Positions 4,903 to 5,148 of a stretch of 5,148 nucleotides of DNA are shown in pieces. The notes under the pieces were generated by a model, which was given only the letters and a program-made list of their open reading frames with translations, ran no database searches and was not told the origin of the DNA. A program made the position numbers and the translations under genes. The DNA comes from an uncultured Atopobiaceae bacterium (GTDB taxonomy: Bacteria > Actinomycetota > Coriobacteriia > Coriobacteriales > Atopobiaceae), in contig CAAGLU010000192.1 in the NCBI GenBank assembly GCA_900770865.1, forward strand, positions 1 to 5,148, in the 5' to 3' direction. The first letter of the stretch is position 1; each line of letters begins with the position of its first letter.

Positions 4903-5148
4903 TTACTTGAGGCCGGGGAAATCGTCCGGCTTGTAGTTGTTGGTAGCCGAGGCAGGCACGATGGTGCCAGCCTTAACGGCGTCGTAGCACTCGGAGAGCT
5001 TGGAGAGGGCATCGGCGGAGAGCTGCTGGCGGCCGTCGGCAGAGACGTATCCGGTGGAGTCCGTGTCCGCGCCGAGAAGGTCGTCGTGGCCCTTGAAGGT
5101 GCCGTCGTAGATGGCGGTGAGCTGCTTGTCGACGTTGGTGTCCATCAC
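4903..5148 (-). CDS. BMP/PnrA-type nucleoside-binding lipoprotein, C-terminal part (5' end outside window)
   Basis: This is the last 81 codons and the TAA stop (4905-4903) of a substrate-binding protein of the BMP family (Bmp/Med, PnrA-like). These proteins are lipid-anchored outside the membrane and deliver purine nucleosides to an ABC importer. The visible part has the family's typical end: a VMDTNVDKQL helix start, then GHDDLLGADTDSTGYVSADG, a helix with LSADALSKLSECYDAVKAGTI, and a short tail ending FPGLK. The first visible codon is GTG, but it sits inside the conserved domain, so I read it as an internal valine and not a start. Full-length relatives have roughly 330-380 residues, so the signal peptide, lipobox cysteine and N-terminal lobe lie beyond 5148. 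The gene is followed on the same strand by deoD and by the matching ATPase and permeases, which supports a nucleoside role. The exact ligand cannot be told from this fragment. Confidence 0.88.
   Translation of the reverse strand: MMDTNVDKQLTAIYDGTFKGHDDLLGADTDSTGYVSADGRQQLSADALSKLSECYDAVKAGTIVPASATNNYKPDDFPGLK

Overview
The window is a GC-rich stretch in which every credible gene lies on the minus strand. It carries most of a purine-nucleoside uptake and salvage operon. The high GC content, strong G/C preference at third codon positions and Gram-positive-type protein sequences suggest a high-GC Gram-positive. A coriobacterium of the Olsenella/Collinsella/Atopobium kind is my best guess, from sequence style only and not from a database match.

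In the direction of transcription (high to low coordinates) the layout is as follows. (1) 5148-4903: the last 81 codons of a BMP/PnrA-type nucleoside-binding lipoprotein, whose start lies beyond the window. (2) 4902-4760: a 143-base spacer with four successive hairpins, the second being the best terminator/attenuator candidate. (3) 4759-4019: deoD, a purine nucleoside phosphorylase. (4) 3973-2435: a double-domain ABC ATPase of the NupO/YufO type. (5) 2442-1246 and 1244-285: two BMP-family permeases (NupP-like and NupQ-like). The ATPase and first permease genes overlap by 8 bases, and the two permease genes are separated by 1 base. (6) 284-119: a short spacer with a long hairpin (262-229) just after the last stop and a 16-bp perfect palindrome (149-134). 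(7) 118-1: the first 39 codons of a helix-turn-helix protein resembling an insertion-sequence transposase subunit, cut by the window edge.

The genes make one coherent pathway. The lipoprotein captures a nucleoside outside the membrane, the two permeases form the channel, the ATPase powers import, and DeoD splits the imported purine nucleoside with phosphate into free base and (deoxy)ribose 1-phosphate. Placing the phosphorylase between the binding-protein gene and the ATPase gene ties uptake to breakdown in one transcript. The hairpin spacer may allow the binding protein to be made in excess of the membrane and cytosolic parts.

I found no clearly new system. The points most worth a second look are the hairpin cluster before deoD, the lack of a histidine at the usual N-terminal ribose-binding position of DeoD, the confinement of degenerate ABC motifs to one composite site of the ATPase, and the palindrome in front of the transposase-like gene. 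Very long open frames on the plus strand (one of 803 codons) are antisense shadows of the real genes.
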